NCBI GenBank assembly: GCA_026936325.1
Contig: JAPTHN010000101.1
Coordinates: 982,001 to 1,046,000, forward strand
Direction: 5' to 3'
Source of the DNA: Platynereis dumerilii
Taxonomy: Eukaryota; Annelida; Polychaeta; Phyllodocida; Nereididae
DNA length: 64,000 bases
Each line of letters begins with the position of its first letter. Within the stretch, counting starts at the first letter, position 1. Of the stretch, positions 45,516 through 58,091 are shown in pieces. The position numbers and the translations under genes were made by a program. The notes under the pieces are model-generated. The model ran no database searches, had not been told where the DNA came from, and saw only the letters and a program-made list of their open reading frames with translations.

Positions 45516-46332
45516 TGATCTTTCGGTCTAACTTTTCTCAGACGTCTAACCCCAATGTCGAAGGCTTTTGAAAATATCTGAGAAACTTAGTCTTCGTGAT
45601 TAACCCATCTAACATTTTGGATGTTAAATGTCACGAAAAACGTGTAATTTGATTAGTCTTCATGTTAGTAGCAAGATTACTTTTTTTTTAAAGTTGTTTC
45701 ATCAGTGATTTCTTCCAACCTCTTTCCTACATTTCCTGCTCTAATGGGTAATTTCTAGTTATCGCCCATGCTATGCTATGCATAGGGCGATTATGCTTTA
45801 GTGCTGAAATCTACTGAAGGGGTGAAACAACCAATGCTGTGGCCTCAACCAGCCCACTCTGGAAGTTCTTATCATATGCATAACACATTGATACCATTGT
45901 AGATGTGCACAACGGTTCGTATTTTCAGTTTAATTCAATATTAGAAAATTTACTATTATCAGTTTTAGAGGCTATCAAGGTCCAGAAAGCCTGCATTGTG
46001 GTGGCCATTTTCCCTTCCACATGGTGAGTTTTAGTACACAGAATGGCCACTGCAAGCAGATACATTACACAAGAGGGCAGCACCTGCAAGTCCTTTGCCA
46101 GTCCTCCCTTTGCACCACATTCTATTTCTGGGAAACTCAGCAATTCCTGCATCTCAGTATAGTTCATGCATCTTTCCAACTAATTATACAGGTAGCACGG
46201 GCTTATATTGTATCTATTTCATATTATTCTATTCTCTTCCCTCCAATCTACGGGCAACTTACTATATATTACATAAATCTGTTTTATATTTATGTAAATA
46301 AAATACTGGTTATAATATACACTCATGTAAAC
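45516..46332. other. No recognisable feature
   Basis: Unique-looking sequence. The 106-codon frame at 46021-46341 reads into the GATA array and has no motif. Confidence 0.35.
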
Positions 46333-46353
46333 AAAAGATAGATATATAGACAT

Positions 46354-46395
<42 letters not shown>

Positions 46396-46430
46396 GGATA
46401 GATAGATAGATGGATAGATAGATAGATGCA
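46333..46430 (+). repeat. (GATA)n microsatellite
   Basis: An almost pure run of GATA units leading into the longer minisatellite. Confidence 0.95.
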
Positions 46431-48010
46431 TGGATAGACGGATTGGCAGACAGATAGGATAGATAGATAGGATAGATGGATGGGATATACAGTAGGATAG
46501 GATAGATGGATAGTATAAACCGATAGGATAAACAGACAGGATAGATAGATAGATAGATGGAGGAATGGATTGACAGATGGATTGATGGATATACGGTTGA
46601 CAGACGGACAGGATAGACGGATGGGATAAACAGATAGGATAAACGGATAGGATAAACAGATGGGATAAACAGGTAGGATAAATGGGATAAACGGATAGGA
46701 TATACGGATGGGATAAACGGATAGGATAAACAGATGGGATAAACGAACGGGATAAACGGATAAGATAAACGGATGGGATAAATAGAAAAGTAGATAGATA
46801 GATGAATGAATGGATTGACGGATGGATTGAATGATAGATAGACGGATGGATAGACAGATTGACAGACAGATAGGATAGATGGATAGGATAGATGGCTGGG
46901 ATAAACAGATAGGATAGATGGATAGTATAAACAGACAGGATAGATAGATAGATAGATGGAGGAATGGATTGACGGATGGCTTAATGGATAGATGGGTTGA
47001 CAGACGGATAGGATAGACGGATAGGATAAGATAGGATAAACAGATAGGATAAACAGGTAAGATAAACGGATGGGATAAACGGATGGGATAAACGGATGGG
47101 ATAAACGGCTGGGATAAACAGATAGGATAAATGGATAGGATAAACGGATAGGATAAACAGATAGGATAACGGGTAGGATAAACGGGTAGGATAAACGGGT
47201 AGGATAAACGGATAGGATAAACGGATAAGATAAATGGATAGGATAACAGATAGGATAAACGGATAGGATAAACGGATAGGATAAACGGATAGGATAAACA
47301 GATAGGATAAACGGATAGGATAACAGATAGGATAAACGGATAGGATAAACGGATAGGATAAACGGATAGGATAAACAGATAGGATAAACGGATAGGATAA
47401 CAGATAGGATAAACGGATAGGATAAACAGATAGGATAAACAGATAAGATAAACAGATAGGATAAACAGGATAAAATGGATGAACCAATGATTATGGGGTA
47501 CTGGATAAACGGATAGGATAAACGGATAGGATAAACGGATAGGATAAACGGATAGGATAAACGGATAGGATACACGGATAGAATAACGGATAGGATTAAT
47601 GGATAGGATAAACGGGATAAACAGGATAACGGGTAGGATAAACCGATAGGATAAACGGATGGGATAAATGGATAGGATAAACGGATGGCATAAAGGGATA
47701 GGATAAACGGATAGGATGAATGGATAGGATAAACAGACAGGATAAACGGATAGGATAAACGGTTGGATAAACGGGATAAATGGGATAAACGGGATAAACG
47801 GGATAACGGATAGGATAAATGGATATGTTAAACGGATAGGGTCAAGGGATAGGGTAATGGATAGGATAAACGGATAGGATCAACGGGATAAACAGGATAA
47901 CGTGTAGGATACACGGACAAGATAAACGGATAGGATAAACAGATATGATAAATGGATAGGATAAACGAACGGGATAAACTGGCTAACGGATAGGATAAAC
48001 ATAGGATAAA
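46431..48010 (+). repeat. GATA-derived 13-bp minisatellite, ~1.6 kb
   Basis: The dominant unit is GGATAAACGGATA (13 bp), interrupted by variant units and by a higher-order block (46540-46780 resembles 46940-47100). Long open frames on the minus strand are translations of the repeat with a 13-residue period, not genes. Confidence 0.9.
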
Positions 48011-49975
48011 ACATGTGGGGCATGGGCGATGCTGTGCCATTATATGTGCTTGTTTGTATAGGCCTAATGTATATATGAGGCAGTTCGCGAGATAATGGTC
48101 AGCCACGTCAGACATTACTGGCACTTTTTGCCAATGTCTGACCATTCTCAAATTCAGGTCAGACAAATTTACTGGCAAAACATCTCTACAGGAAATATAT
48201 TAAGTGCTATAGTCCTCTCTGATGTTGAATTGTATTGTAGGATCTCAAGAAACTTAATTGCAATGCCGCAAAACCACCTTTAAAAATCAAAGAACAATTT
48301 TCCATTAAAACATATTCCAACCATTTGAAGAAAATTTAGATTAAATTTATTATTTTGTCTGACGAAACATTAATTTGTCTGACCAGAACTCTCTCTCTGT
48401 CAGACAAAATGTCTGACCAATATATACTTTCGCATGCACTGATATGAGGCTATCACAATTTTCTAAGACACTGATATCAGTAGGCCTAATTGAAACCAGA
48501 GTCACACATTTTGTTCAGCTAAAATAAAATTGACACTGTATTTGAATGGCTTTGAAATTATATAATCACTCCCAACTTTCCATTGAAGTTTCCATGGGGT
48601 CTGGACAACAATATCGGTCTGCAGGCTATAGCCTACTTAGAGTAGTACATATTGTTGATTTAGTTAAGGATATTACCACCACCAAGAGATGTAGGCCTAC
48701 TTTGTCAAAATATGAATTCAACCAGGAGGTAGCTCCATTATGTGGAAAATAGCTGAACTGCCAAAATCCCTGGATGCGGCTGACAATCCAGGCGTTAGTA
48801 CCAGTGCATGCCTGAACAACATGCCCCTGTTGTAAATGATGTGGGCATATCATAAGAGTTTGTACGACATCTAAAATTAGGTGCTGAAATGCACTTGGCT
48901 TGTAAAAGAAGAAATGATGAGATTATGTTCTAGATTGCCTGGCTCCAGTCTATGGAGTGCCTAATATGCAGAATTTGTGAAAAAGATCAACATAAGGGCC
49001 CATAGGCTACCAAAATGAAATTTTCACACACAAAGAAATTCACTTACTTTACTGTCTAGCTCTGTCTACTGTATATTTCGTTTCTATAGACGGGTAGTTA
49101 ATAGTCATAGAAAAAACTTTACTGGCTAATTAGGCCTGCATCCTTCAACAATCAATAAAATTACACAGAAAATCTTTTAAACTTTGTAACTTTTAGTATG
49201 GCTCTTAATATATAATTGAGCTGTAAACAAACAAATTAGAAAAGCCGTCAATGTTCCAAAAACCAAATGGGTTTGCCAAATTATGTGTTTTGTCCAATAA
49301 TCAGAGCATTTTTTGTCGGATTTCTGACTGGGATATCGACGGAACAACCTTATTCGTAGCGCCGTGATGTGCGACATATATAGATCAGCCGGAGATCTAG
49401 ACATATTTACGATTGTGTAGGCCTATCTCCAGATATGCCACCAAAAAAAGAAGTTTGAACCTGATTGCTCCAATTTGCTCGTTTAGGTGTTAGGACAACT
49501 TCCACAAAAAAATAGTTTGACAAATTTTTAGTTAATGAAAATAAATTGAAAATCAGATGAAACTAGACATGTACTAATCGCTAGGCGATGAGTGTTGCGC
49601 TGCCCTAACTTAGCAAATGAAACATAAATTTTGCAGTATAACATCAAATGCACTCGTGTTGTTTCATTAATTAGTATATTGATTAATGTACTGTATCTTT
49701 CAGGATTAAAATGTTCAAAGCTATCACTTCCTCCTCGAATGGATGTCAGCACCCCTCCCCCACCTCCAGTAGACTGCATAATTATCCCCCCCCCCGACAT
49801 CAACTGGCAATGTCTTGGGGGCTGCAGCAAAGTCAGCTTGTTCCGGTAGCAAGACTGTAGAAAGGGGGATATGTGGAGTAATCAATTTTAATTTGTTTGT
49901 TAGAAAAATCCAGATTGGCCTAGGTTTATGTCGAAACTTTGTAAAATTCAATTTGCACCATAGGCCTAATGTATA
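48011..49975. other. No gene; cluster of GTCTGAC/GTCAGAC words
   Basis: 48107-48142 is a short hairpin (GTCAGACATT...AATGTCTGAC), and further copies of GTCTGAC or GTCAGAC lie at 48130-48420. The remainder, including C-rich 49750-49830, shows no supportable gene. Confidence 0.4.
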
Positions 49976-51563
49976 CAGTGAGGAAAATAAGTATTTGACC
50001 CAGTATCGTATTTTCTGATTTGGGCACTTACGCTTACTGCAAAGCTCTGAAATTTCTCAGGTATATCTGGTCCGACATTAGAAGACAGGTGATGCACAAA
50101 AATTAAGTGAAAGAAGCATTATGTAATATATTTGCATAATAATACCAATAGTCTTCGGAAATAAGTATTTGACCCCTTCATTTGCAAAGTGTTTATTACC
50201 GGATTTTTGCAAAACAAACACTTGGAAATATACCATAACTGAAATTTATTGCAATCAAAGCCTATTTCAATTGTTTTTCCCTATTTTATTTACTTTTTAA
50301 GGCCCTCAATAAAACCTCCTATAATTTTTTGGTAATTTTGTTCATTTTGAAGATTTGCAAATGAAAAAAAAATCTCAAGACACTAGAGACATGATTTTGA
50401 CTAAGACACATCTGGTCTTGGCACTCAGACTCCATGTAATGATCTAGGGAGGAAAATTTTAATAATTGATGCCTCTGTGTTCAAGTAAACAAAGGACAAG
50501 ATCACCACTGCCCAAGCCGATCTGCAGTGCCACTATGATCTAAACTACACGGGTGTCTGCGAGTGTGAAAATCATTTCAGAAAGTCCTTGACTAACCAAA
50601 AATGATTTAGCGAATGCTCTGAAAGCAGTTTGCAACTCTACAAATAAGAGGTAATGACCAGTACAATATGTCGCAGTAGGCCGAGATTATGCAGTGCAGT
50701 CAAAATGCCACTGTTGCAAACAATTCATGCCAAAGCTTGCTTAAAATTTACAATTGACTATCTGGATCTATTTTGCTGATGATTGAGGGAAATTCTAAGC
50801 AAGCTTTGGCATGATTCTTTTGCAACAGAGACACTATGACGGCACTGCATCACCTTGGCCTACCGCAACATATTGTACTGGTCATTACCTTGTCCTGGCA
50901 GAGTTCCAAACTGCTTTCAGAGCTTTCCCTCAATCGTTGTTGGTTAGTCTATGACTTTCTAAAAGGATTTTCACACTCCCAGACGCCTGTGTAGGTGAGA
51001 TTATAGTGGCACTGCAGACCGGCATAATCCAGTAGTGATTTCTTCCTTTGTTTACCTACACACAATCTCATCAATTATTGAAATTTTCCTCCCTAGATCA
51101 TTACATGGGGTCTGAGTACCAAGACCAGAGGTGTGTTAGTCAAAATTCATGTCTCTAGCATTTTGGTAATTTTTTTTACAATTGTGAATCTTCAAAATGA
51201 ACGAAACTACCAAAAGATCATAGGAGGTGTGATTGAGGGCCTTCAAAACTAAATGAAATAGGGAAAAACAATTGAAATAGGTTTTGATTGCTATAAATTT
51301 CAGTTATGATATATTCAAAGTATTTATTTTGCAAGAGTCCGTAATAAACCTTTCGCAAACGAAGGAGTCAAATACTTATTTCCGAAGACTATTGGAATTA
51401 TTATGCAAATATTTTACATAATGCTTTTTTCTCTTAATTTTTGTGCATCACCTGTTTTCTAATGTTGGACCAGATGTACCTGAGAAATTTCAGTTTTTTT
51501 CAGCAAGCCTTAGTGCCCAAACCAGAAATATGGTAGGGGGTCAAATACTTATTTTCCTCACTG
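49976..51563. mobile_element. Tc1-type foldback element: 1.59-kb near-complete palindrome
   Basis: Both ends are CAGTGAGGAAAATAAGTATT followed by TGACC, flanked by TA (49974-49975, 51564-51565). Inverted similarity continues all the way inward; the loop is only about 50-60 bp (about 50740-50800, between AAGCTTGCTTA and TAAGCAAGCTT). The terminus is that of a Tc1/mariner family common in fishes and other aquatic animals. Each arm is about 765 bp and non-coding. Confidence 0.85.
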
Positions 51564-51779
51564 TATTACACACAAAGCACATTCAGTTGATTTTTTTGGG
51601 GATCCCATAATATATTTAGACCCTTTATATACTCCTGGGGCCAATTGTAAAACAGCTTAGCTGTATTGTTACTTCATTCTCTAAAATTAGCAAGAGTAAC
51701 CCCCTCGTCGCGTAGGCCTACAGTGTATGCATTTAATATTGTAATTATATGGGTATATGCATTGTGAAATTAATTTATT

Positions 51780-52110
51780 GGTAATACACTGAATTAAAAT
51801 GGACACAAATTGATCATTTTGAACTGCTGAATAGTGGAAAATTGCCCCCAAAAAGGCTGAAAACATTTCTCACTGAATTGACAGAGAGTGCCCCCCTCAA
51901 AGCTGACACTTTATGTCATGTATGCAGGCTATCTTGCAGCCATAATTAACTTTTTGGTAATACACTGAATTAAAATGGACAAAACATTTGGAACTGCTGA
52001 ATAGTGAACAATTGCCATCCAAAAGGCTGGAAAACATTTCTCACTGAATTGAAAGAGAGTGCCCCCCCTCAAAGCTGACACTTATAAGTCAGCATGCAGC
52101 TGCAGCCATA
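51780..52110 (+). repeat. ~175-bp tandem duplication
   Basis: GGTAATACACTGAATTAAAA through CTCAAAGCTGACACTTAT occurs at about 51780-51915 and again at 51955-52085, with small differences. Confidence 0.85.
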
Positions 52111-52630
52111 TCCAGGCTGGGAGAGCGTGTGTGAAGACATTGGTCAGAGTGGTGGAGGAGAAATTGTTCAAAAATGACACAATAAGGAGCTATAAGGACA
52201 CTAAATGCAAAAATAAAGAAATTAGGACACACTTTATGACATGAATGAACATACATGTGAATAAGGGCATTGGAAGTGGTGGCTTGTGCCCAGTAGCTTT
52301 TACAGAAAATTAGGCCTAGAATGTGAACATTTCAGTGTGTGCAAAAAATCTTCCTTACGAAACCAAGAGCTTGCCCAAGGGGGGCACCCTCCTGGCAGCG
52401 CTAATAAGCAGAAATGTAAATATTGGATACTAGTCTAGACGGAGAAGAATATTCTTAATGTTGAATAAAAAAAGTCTCAGATACAAATTTATACATCAAA
52501 GAACTTCAGATTAAGGCCTACAGATGCTACGTGTCTGACAAAAGGGAAATCTATGTAAGAAAAAGAAAAGAAAAAGGTTTTGTGTGAGCAGCTGAATTTT
52601 CCCTGTGAAAAGGAAAAACTGCAGTCGAAA

Positions 52631-52763
52631 CAAAACAGCGTTTCAGCACAGCGCAACGCATTTGTGAAGGCCATGAACGGAGCTAGCTTTTGCGAGCGGC
52701 GTCATACGACACTCGCATCATTGATGCGCATGCGCACTCACTCGTCCTTCTTTTCAAGTCGTT
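52631..52763 (+). repeat. 133-bp segment repeated exactly at 57886
   Basis: CAAAACAGCGTTTCAGCACA to TCAAGTCGTT is identical to 57886-58018. It contains TGCGCATGCGCA (52726-52737), an NRF1-type palindrome, and several CpG words. Unlike the AT-rich surroundings it is GC-rich. Confidence 0.9.
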
Positions 52764-53990
52764 TCATGAAGAAGCACGTGTTTGGATAATCGTCGGCCTT
52801 TTGCCAATTTGTGTAAAAAGTATTGGACTCTCAGGGACTTATCACCCATCATTTTCAAGATCTCACTGAGATCTATCGATTGCACTATGGATCGTATCTG
52901 TACGACTGACGAACGAGATGTTTGACAGAGAAACATGTTTTGGTCATGGCAGAGAGGGCAATCAAATCTGGACAGCCTCGAGTGCAAGCTGCTTGCAGCG
53001 CCTCCCATCGTGCCTCCTTCCATCGCTGCCTCCACTGCCGAAAATATTCCGTAGAGGCCATGTGCTCAGATCTGTCAAAATTGCCAAATCAAAGGATTTG
53101 GATTGTCGCACCTACCATAGGCTTGTTGTCAACTTATATAGGAACCCATGCATGTCATCAGGAACAGTCTACCAACGCTAAAACGGCCGAAATTGCAGTG
53201 TAAATGTTCCCGTGAATTGTAAACAAATCCAACGGACTTGCTTCACCAAGTCTAACTTCGTGAAAGGAGAGTGACGTCTTGGCTAATCACACCGGAGAGG
53301 CAATTTTTAATTGGAGCTAATTAATTTCAAACTGTTCATGGATGTGTCAGGATTGATTTGGCACCCTTCGGAATGTCAGAACGGACAGCTCCTATAATTT
53401 TTCCACACTCTGGTTTTCAGCAGGATTGCTTGCTAGACCACGTGGAATTTTTTCTTGCTGACTCATGCCCATGATTATCCAGTGCTACACCTAGTGTTCG
53501 AAGCATGGCACTACTTTTCCAATGATTCAGAGCTAGGTTCATCAGCAGCTGTCCGGCTTTGTCATGCAGCGTATAAGTTGTCTAATTAAAAAATGTCTTG
53601 AAGCATGGCATAAAAAATTGGGGAAGGAAAAGATAACCTGATAGTGGAATACTACAGGTTATAAATTAAGAATTGAATTTTTCAAGTATTTACACATCAA
53701 ACTAATCAATTTAACATTCAACATCAAAAGGTCTAGTCTAAATTAAATTAAACCTCATTTATCAATTATTTATTTCCACACTCGATCACCACTATTTAGT
53801 GATCAAGCACTTTAATTTTAAAATATATTTCTCAAAATCTCTACACATGTTGATAACCATCTAACTGCCAAATGTTTTACTACTAAACATTATTCAAAAA
53901 TTTTCAATCATCAGACATCTGAAAATCACATTACGTTTAAATTTAGTTTTAAACTTCATTGTCAATGTCTTAGTATTTACACACATTCAC
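52764..53990. other. No gene recognised
   Basis: Overlapping open frames at 52918-53203 on the plus strand and 52754-53035 on the minus strand show no known motif. The sequence is otherwise unremarkable. Confidence 0.35.
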
Positions 53991-54006
53991 AACTCTTTCC
54001 GGTCAT

Positions 54007-55195
54007 TTAAGTTTAGGGCGAACCAATTAATTTTACGGAGGGCCTATCAATTCATTTTACCTAGGGCTTAACAATTAATTTTACTTTATGCCAAACAATT
54101 AATTTTACGTAGGCCCTAACAATTAATTTTACGTAGGGCTTCAAAGTTTACTTTACAATTAATTTTACTTAAGGCCTATGATTTAGTTTTACTTAGGGCC
54201 TAGGATTTAATTTTACTTATAGTCTAACAATTTATTTTACTTAGGGTCTGTCAATTTCTTATTTATTTATCAATTAATGTTACTTAGGGCCTAATGATTA
54301 ATTTTACGTAGGGCCTATCAATTTTATTTTACTCTGGGCCTAACAACAAATTTAACTTAATACCTATTAATTAATTTTACGTATAGCCAACAATCAATTA
54401 TACTTAGGGCCTGTTAATTAATTAGATCATATCTCATTTTAAATTTAGACTTCATGTCAACTCCTTAGTATTGCGCTCATTCACAACCTTTTTTCCTTTC
54501 AATTAATTTACTTAGGGTTTATAAAATATTTTTATTTGTCGCCCAACAATTATTTTAGGTAGGGCCTGTCATTTAATTTTACTTAGTGTCTGTCAAAATC
54601 ATTTTACTTAGGGCCTAACAATTTATTCAGCTTAGGGCCTATCAATTACTTTTGCCATATATATTTCTTTTACTTAGGGCCTAACAATTAGTTTTACATA
54701 GGGCATATCAATTTAATTTTACGCAGGGCCTAACAAAAGTTTACTTTGTACTTCTCAGTTAATTTTACTTAATTGACTTAATGTCAAATTACTTGATCAG
54801 TAACCTAAACCATCACGATTAAGTATGTTTATTTCCTTTTTGCCTATTTACACCTACTTCTCTTAATAACATACAATCAACCACATTAAATTTGATCTCA
54901 TATATATAGGCAAACAAAACTTTAGCTCTGTTGATTAATTTACTTAGCCTAACAATTTCTTTCACCTAGGGCCTATCAATTACTCTTAACTTATCAATTT
55001 ATTTAACTTAGGCCCTAACAATTCGTTTTACATACGGCCTATATAAATTTAATGTTATGCTGGGCCTAACAATTCGTTTTACATAGGGCCTATATAAATT
55101 TAATGTTATGCAGGGCCTAACAAAAAGTTATAGGCCTACTTAGTAACTATCAATTAATTTTACTTAGGGCCAACAATTAATTTTACATAGGGCCT
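54007..55195 (+). repeat. Degenerate ~24-bp minisatellite (TTAATTTTACTTAGGGCCTA)
   Basis: Dozens of variants of AATTAATTTTACTTAGGGCC spread over about 1.2 kb, interrupted near 54430-54500, 54770-54950 and elsewhere by unique sequence. A larger block with CTAAACCATCAC recurs near 54806 and 55230, so there is also higher-order duplication. Confidence 0.85.
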
Positions 55196-55949
55196 TAAAG
55201 GATTAAAGGTCAAATTACTTGATCACCAACCTAAACCATCACAATTAGATATATTTATTTTTCTGTCTGCCTATTTACACCTCATAATCTTAATAACATG
55301 TATACAATCACAACTTTAACTTTCTTAATAACATACAATCACAACATTAACTCTATTACATAATTTTAACAGATTTAAAAATTAATCAAATAGCTTGAAG
55401 GTCATAATTATTGGCCTACTTACTCATCAACCTAAAACGGATCCATAATATCTTTAGGGGATGATTATATTTTTCAATCAACCCACATTGCCTAATATTA
55501 CTAACAGAATCTTTTTGGAATAAAGACACAAGCGGATTACATCCTACTATAGGCCTAATAAATGAATTTTGACTTTCAACATGTTGCGCTACTGCGGAAT
55601 GCTGATACGTTTTACAAGAAGTAATTCAGAGATGGGATCAAGAGACAGTTTGTATTTCATTTTATAGATTTGAGGAAGCGGACTAGCTTGATTGCGGAAT
55701 GCTGCAAGCATACTGACCTGCTGGTTAGATCATGAGATATCAGTTCCTATTGGGAAATACTTTGAGAATAGGCTAGTGCCTAGTTTCTGGTTGGGCCATG
55801 GCAATGAACATCTTATTTTTAAACAAATTCCTGTTACCCGTCAGCGGAGTGCTGTGGGGGGAAAACTAATCTATCTGCAGCAGTCTGACGCCACATAGGC
55901 CCAGTCAACCCGAGTATCCACTACTTGGAAATCAGCACATATTCAATTC

Positions 55950-56400
55950 CGGTCAACACTATTTTGTAGCCTCTGTCTTGTGACGAGCATGTACTCAATT
56001 CCGGTCACACCGACTTTGTGACCAGCACAAATTCAATGCCGGTCACCACTACCTCATGACCAGCACAGCATAAATTCCGGTTTCCATTATTTCATGAATT
56101 CCGACTTGATATTGTGTTCTACTGCAGAGTGCTGAGAGCTATATATATATATACACTATTTTGCGACCATTAATTACTTATTCAATTCCGGTCACCACTA
56201 TTGGGTGACCATTACATATTCAATTTCGGTAACCACGATTTTGTGACCATTACTTATTTAATTCTGGTCACCTCTATTTTGTGACCATAACATATTCAAT
56301 TCCAGTCATCACTATTTTGACACCATTACTTATTCAATTCCAGTCACCACTATTTTGTGACCATTACTTATTCAATTCTGGTCACCACTATTTTGTGACC
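55950..56400 (+). repeat. GGTCAC...GTGACC inverted-motif array (short unit)
   Basis: About ten variants of CCGGTCACCACTATTTTGTG followed by ACCATTAC, spaced 45-50 bp. Each contains a 6-bp inverted repeat GGTCAC-N9-GTGACC or a degraded form of it. Confidence 0.8.
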
Positions 56401-57262
56401 ATTACATATTTAATAAACGCTTTAAACCCGCCTGCGGATTGCGGCGGGGGATGTGAACAAATTCGCATCTTTTCCGGTCACCACTGTTTTGTGACCATTA
56501 CATGTTTAATAAACACTTTTGTACCGACTGCGGAATGCGGCGGGGGATGTGAACAAATTCGCATCTTTTCCGGTCACCACTGTTTTGTGACCATTACATG
56601 TTTAATAAACACTTTTGTACCGACTGCGGAATGCGGCGGGGGATGTGAACAAATTCGCATCTTTTCCGGTCACCACTGTTTTGTGACCATTACATGTTTA
56701 ATAAACACTTTTAAACCGACTGCGGAATGCGGCGGGGGATGTGAACAAATTCGCATCTTTTCCGGTTACCACTTTTGTGACCATTACATGTTTGATAAAC
56801 ACTTTTAAACCGACTGCGGAATGCGGCGGGGGATGTGAACAAATTCGCATCTTTTCCGGTCACCACTGTTTTGTGACCATTACATGTTTAATAAACACTT
56901 TTGTACCGACTGCGGAATGCGGCGGGGGATGTGAACAAATTCGCATCTTTTCCGGTCACCACTGTTTTGTGACCATTACATGTTTAATAAACACTTTTAA
57001 ACCGACTGCGGAATGCGGCGGGGGATGTGAACAAATTCGCATCTTTTCCGGTCACCACTGTTTTGTGACCATTACATGTTTGATAAACACTTTTAAACCG
57101 ACTGCGGAATGCGGCGGGGGATGTGAACAAATTCGCATCTTTTCCGGTCACCACTGTTTTGTGACCATTACATGTTTAATAAACACTTTTGTACCGACTG
57201 CGGAATGCGGCGGGGGATGTGAACAAATTTGCATCTTTTCCGGTCGCCACTGTTTTGTGACC
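56400..57262 (+). repeat. ~96-bp tandem array, nine copies
   Basis: The GCGGCGGGGGATGTG core falls at 56441, 56537, 56633, 56729, 56823, 56919, 57015, 57111 and 57207. Each unit also carries the GGTCAC-N9-GTGACC inverted motif and AATAAACACTTTT. Copies are nearly identical. Because the period is divisible by three, long open frames result; these are not genes. Confidence 0.9.
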
Positions 57263-57594
57263 TCCTTTATTTCAATTCCGATCATCACGATTTTGTGATC
57301 ACCATTCCAGTGCATATGCTACCGTCAGTACCTGGTCACTGCAATATTCTGAAAAGGGTTCTAAAAGTGTTTGCAGATGCTGAAACATACCAGAAGGCGT
57401 TCTTCACCGCTGGAGCTGCCAAATGGCAAGAGTCATTCCATCTAAGGCTTCGTCGCCCTCATCGTGGCAGGCAACGCCAGGATCAGCTTGGCAGGCAACT
57501 CCGAGGGCACCCTCTCCTGCGAGACAATGTTTTCGGATGTTTCTCCTCTCCCCTCCTGCTCTCTCCCTTTCTTGGCGCAACCCATGCGATGGGT

Positions 57595-57889
57595 TGTTTG
57601 GCGGGTCTCGTTGTTCCCACCAAGACGGGAGAGATCACGCTCGATTGACTGTGCCAAAACACATATCAGCCAGTGTTCAAGTACTCTATACTCAGGGCTG
57701 TTTACATTTATTATTAATTCAAAGGTGATTAGTTTCCCATGACTGATCTAACGGCGGAATGACGCAGGTCTGGTCATGGGGGGAAGAATTTATGTTCCTG
57801 TGTTGCTCATATGTTTTATTTATTACAGTTAATTAAATTTAATAAATATTTTAATCACCTTTCCGTGTCGGAGTTCTAGCTTTCACAAA
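57595..57889 (+). repeat. 295-bp direct duplication, copy 1
   Basis: TGTTTGGCGGGTCTCGTTGT to GTTCTAGCTTTCACAAA is repeated at 58092-58386 with one visible difference and no indel. Contains GCGGAATG, as in the 96-bp array. Confidence 0.9.
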
Positions 57890-58018
57890 ACAGCGTTTCA
57901 GCACAGCGCAACGCATTTGTGAAGGCCATGAACGGAGCTAGCTTTTGCGAGCGGCGTCATACGACACTCGCATCATTGATGCGCATGCGCACTCACTCGT
58001 CCTTCTTTTCAAGTCGTT
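57886..58018 (+). repeat. 133-bp segment, exact copy of 52631-52763
   Basis: It sits directly between the two 295-bp copies and carries the same TGCGCATGCGCA palindrome (57980-57991). Confidence 0.9.
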
Positions 58019-58091
58019 CCCTCCATCCTCCCCATCTACCTCCAGCGATTAGGGTTCAGGAAGCCCCATCTCTGTCAGCGGAATGTTGCAG

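Noticed and set aside
46310-47575. 421-codon minus-strand frame rich in YPIRLSYPF
   Set aside because: Its 13-residue period is the translation of the 13-bp minisatellite.
52918-53203. Two overlapping plus-strand frames of about 90 codons
   Set aside because: Mutually exclusive frames without recognisable motif; insufficient support.
56400-57262. CRISPR-like array of regular repeats
   Set aside because: The repeat is continuous with no unique spacers, and the DNA is eukaryotic.
56281-57298. Two long plus-strand frames with Cys-rich repeats resembling a repeat protein
   Set aside because: They follow the 96-bp tandem DNA repeat (a multiple of three); there is no start context or unique flanking coding sequence.
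57229-57742. Overlapping frames near 57.4 kb that look partly protein-like
   Set aside because: Three frames are open over the same interval and part of it is duplicated non-coding sequence; no family could be recognised.
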